The notes under the pieces are model-generated. The model saw only the letters and a program-made list of their open reading frames with translations, was not told where the DNA came from and made no database searches. This document shows positions 6,344 to 7,142 of a stretch of DNA of 7,142 nucleotides, in pieces. The stretch is from DAOPXV01 sp035352535 (GTDB lineage: Bacteria > Muiribacteriota > UBA9980). Position numbers and translations under genes: made by a program. The number at the start of each line of letters is the position of its first letter. Position 1 is the first letter of the stretch. The stretch spans positions 1 through 7,142 of the forward strand of contig CAZJFS010000209.1 of NCBI GenBank assembly GCA_964545075.1, read 5' to 3'.

Positions 6344-6377
6344 TCGTGATGTAATTTTTAACGCCAATTTACTTTTC

Positions 6378-6405
6378 TTGTTTTTTTTCATTTTTATGAT
6401 ATAAT
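6378..6405 (+). promoter_or_regulatory. Probable promoter of the small secreted-protein gene
   Basis: A perfect -10 box TATAAT lies at 6400-6405. A weak -35 candidate TTGTTT is at 6378-6383 with a 16-nt spacer, inside a T-rich tract. Initiation is expected around 6412, only about 3 nt before ATG 6415, so the message would be nearly leaderless. Confidence 0.45.
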
Positions 6406-6414
6406 AAACCCGAA

Positions 6415-6663
6415 ATGCTTAAATATTTGATCAGATATTCATTTTTCATAATGCTGTTCATCGCGATATCCTCCGCGACCAGTTTTGACGATCTGTGCCG
6501 CGACCAGGATATCGATCTGCACGACGCGTTTTCAGTAAAAACGCTTTCCGCCAGCGGTTTTATCATCACGATAGACCTGCACGGCGCCTTAAATCTAAAA
6601 ACAGCCGAAATTAAGTCCTGCGCTCATTGCTTCTCTATCTTTCATCCCCCGAAAATCTCATAA
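6415..6663 (+). CDS. Small predicted secreted protein, unknown function
   Basis: I do not recognise this family. The product is 82 aa. Residues 1-23 look like a signal peptide: K3 and R7 flank a hydrophobic core (YSFFIMLFIAIS) ending in SSATS, so cleavage near 22-24 is plausible. The mature part of about 60 residues contains an internal repeat with 20-residue spacing: IDLHDAFSVKT at 33-43 and IDLHGALNLKT at 53-63, the second partly preserved at DNA level. Three cysteines follow export (C28, C69, C72), the last two as C-A-H-C near a proline-rich end. Codon use resembles the neighbouring genes. A -10 box TATAAT ends 9 nt before the ATG and no SD is visible, as expected of a near-leaderless transcript. 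It lies 127 bp before the P-type ATPase gene on the same strand; a functional link is unproven. The signal peptide, promoter and codon use support a real gene, but it is short and lacks homology evidence. Confidence 0.5.
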   Translation: MLKYLIRYSFFIMLFIAISSATSFDDLCRDQDIDLHDAFSVKTLSASGFIITIDLHGALNLKTAEIKSCAHCFSIFHPPKIS

Positions 6664-6723
6664 TTTTTTATAAAATGGCAACCCGCTGAATTCCATCATA
6701 TTCAAGGAATAGATGGTACGTTT

Positions 6724-6747
6724 GGCATCGCATATGCCGTTATAACG
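6724..6747. promoter_or_regulatory. Overlapping dyad symmetries ahead of the P-type ATPase gene
   Basis: GGCAT (6724-6728) and ATGCC (6734-6738) form an inverted repeat with a 5-nt gap, immediately joined to the perfect 10-bp palindrome CGTTATAACG (6738-6747). The palindrome includes TATAAC, a possible -10 box (6741-6746), but no well-spaced -35 is visible. This could be an operator in the ATPase leader; evidence is limited to symmetry and position. Confidence 0.3.
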
Positions 6748-6777
6748 CTTGCATAAATAAACATTCTTATAGATTAC

Positions 6778-6784
6778 AGAGGTG
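6778..6784 (+). promoter_or_regulatory. Shine-Dalgarno sequence for the P-type ATPase gene
   Basis: AGAGGTG lies 6 nt before ATG 6791, a good spacing that fixes this start. It contrasts with the dioxygenase, small-protein and first dynamin genes, which lack a clear SD. Confidence 0.65.
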
Positions 6785-6790
6785 TAACAG

Positions 6791-7142
6791 ATGTTATCGG
6801 AATCACAGTTAAAGAACCTGAAAGGCCTTTCAGACCAGGAAGTCTCCGAAAGGATTGAAAAATATGGTTATAACGAACTTCCTTCGGCGAAAAAAAAGGG
6901 GATCTTGAATATAATTTTAGAAGTATTCAAGGAACCAATGTTCATGCTTCTCGTGGCCTGCGGAGCTATATACCTTTTGCTCGGCGATATTGAGGAAGCC
7001 GTCCTGCTTCTCGGATTCGTCTTCGTGATAATGGGCATAACGATATATCAGGAGAATAAGACGGAAAACGCGCTCGAGGCGCTTCGCGATCTTTCAAGCC
7101 CGCGCGCCCTTGTCATAAGAAACGGCGAACATAAAAGAATCG
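6791..7142 (+). CDS. P-type cation-transporting ATPase, N-terminal part (3' end beyond window)
   Basis: 117 residues are visible before the right edge. Residues about 5-35 (LKNLKGLSDQEVSERIEKYG, then YNELPS) are the cation-ATPase N-terminal domain, whose pattern GLS-x-x-E...R...YG-x-NELP is typical of type II (Ca2+- or Na+/K+-like) P-type ATPases. A first transmembrane pair follows: FMLLVACGAIYLLLGD at about 51-66 and EAVLLLGFVFVIMGITIY at about 69-86. QENKTENALEALRDLSSPRA then leads into the actuator domain, with VIRNGEHKRI as its first strand. These enzymes pump cations across the membrane at the cost of ATP, with a phospho-aspartate intermediate. The DKTGT site and the ion-binding helices lie outside the window, so the ion cannot be named; Ca2+ or Mg2+ are the usual candidates. 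The start is ATG 6791, supported by an SD 6 nt upstream. Confidence 0.92.
   Translation, partial: MLSESQLKNLKGLSDQEVSERIEKYGYNELPSAKKKGILNIILEVFKEPMFMLLVACGAIYLLLGDIEEAVLLLGFVFVIMGITIYQENKTENALEALRDLSSPRALVIRNGEHKRI

Noticed and set aside
6089..6391. 100-codon minus-strand frame across the dioxygenase 3' end
   Set aside because: Antisense shadow of a firmly identified gene; basic low-complexity product without a recognisable motif.
6369..6569. 66-codon minus-strand frame overlapping the small secreted-protein gene
   Set aside because: The plus-strand frame has the signal peptide, the -10 box and better codon use.
1..7142. CRISPR arrays, insertion sequences, tRNA or rRNA genes
   Set aside because: No regularly spaced repeats, transposase sequence, terminal inverted repeats or RNA-gene cores were seen on either strand.

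Overview
The window is compact bacterial DNA of moderate GC content (mid-40s percent or a little lower, judged by eye). It has short intergenic gaps, sigma70-type promoters (TTGACA/TTGAAA with TATAAT), many ATA isoleucine codons, and bacterial gene families throughout. Nothing allows a firm taxonomic placement. The mix of a divergent DnaB-like helicase, paired bacterial dynamins and a PrsW protease would fit an uncultivated Gram-negative-type lineage, but that is a guess.

Layout from left to right: (1) 1-477, plus strand: the 3' end of a gene whose product resembles the C-terminal part of DnaB-type replicative helicases. (2) 487-5330, minus strand: a three-gene cluster reading right to left, made of two different dynamin-like GTPases (about 670 and 632 aa) followed by a PrsW-type intramembrane metalloprotease carrying a C-terminal zinc ribbon. 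The protease gene and the helicase gene converge with only 9 bp between their stop codons. (3) About 5319-5493: a short divergent control region with a strong promoter in each direction, an inverted GTCAAAT motif and a perfect 15-bp tandem repeat. (4) 5494-6273, plus strand: a YgiD/LigB-type extradiol dioxygenase (DODA family). (5) 6415-6663, plus strand: a small predicted secreted protein with an internal repeat. (6) 6791 to the right edge, plus strand: the N-terminus of a P-type cation-transporting ATPase.

The most interesting unit is the dynamin-dynamin-PrsW cluster. Tandem dynamin-like genes are known in bacteria (for example the Campylobacter DLP1/DLP2 pair) and can act as hetero-oligomers that bridge or remodel membranes. 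A membrane-embedded PrsW protease as the third gene, apparently translationally coupled to the second dynamin, suggests a membrane-remodelling or membrane-stress module. That joint role is inference. The PrsW gene also shows a start anomaly: a good Shine-Dalgarno sequence sits 6 nt ahead of an ATT codon, and starting there restores the family's N-terminal membrane segment. The only conventional in-frame start is a GTG 33 nt further on that would cut into that segment.
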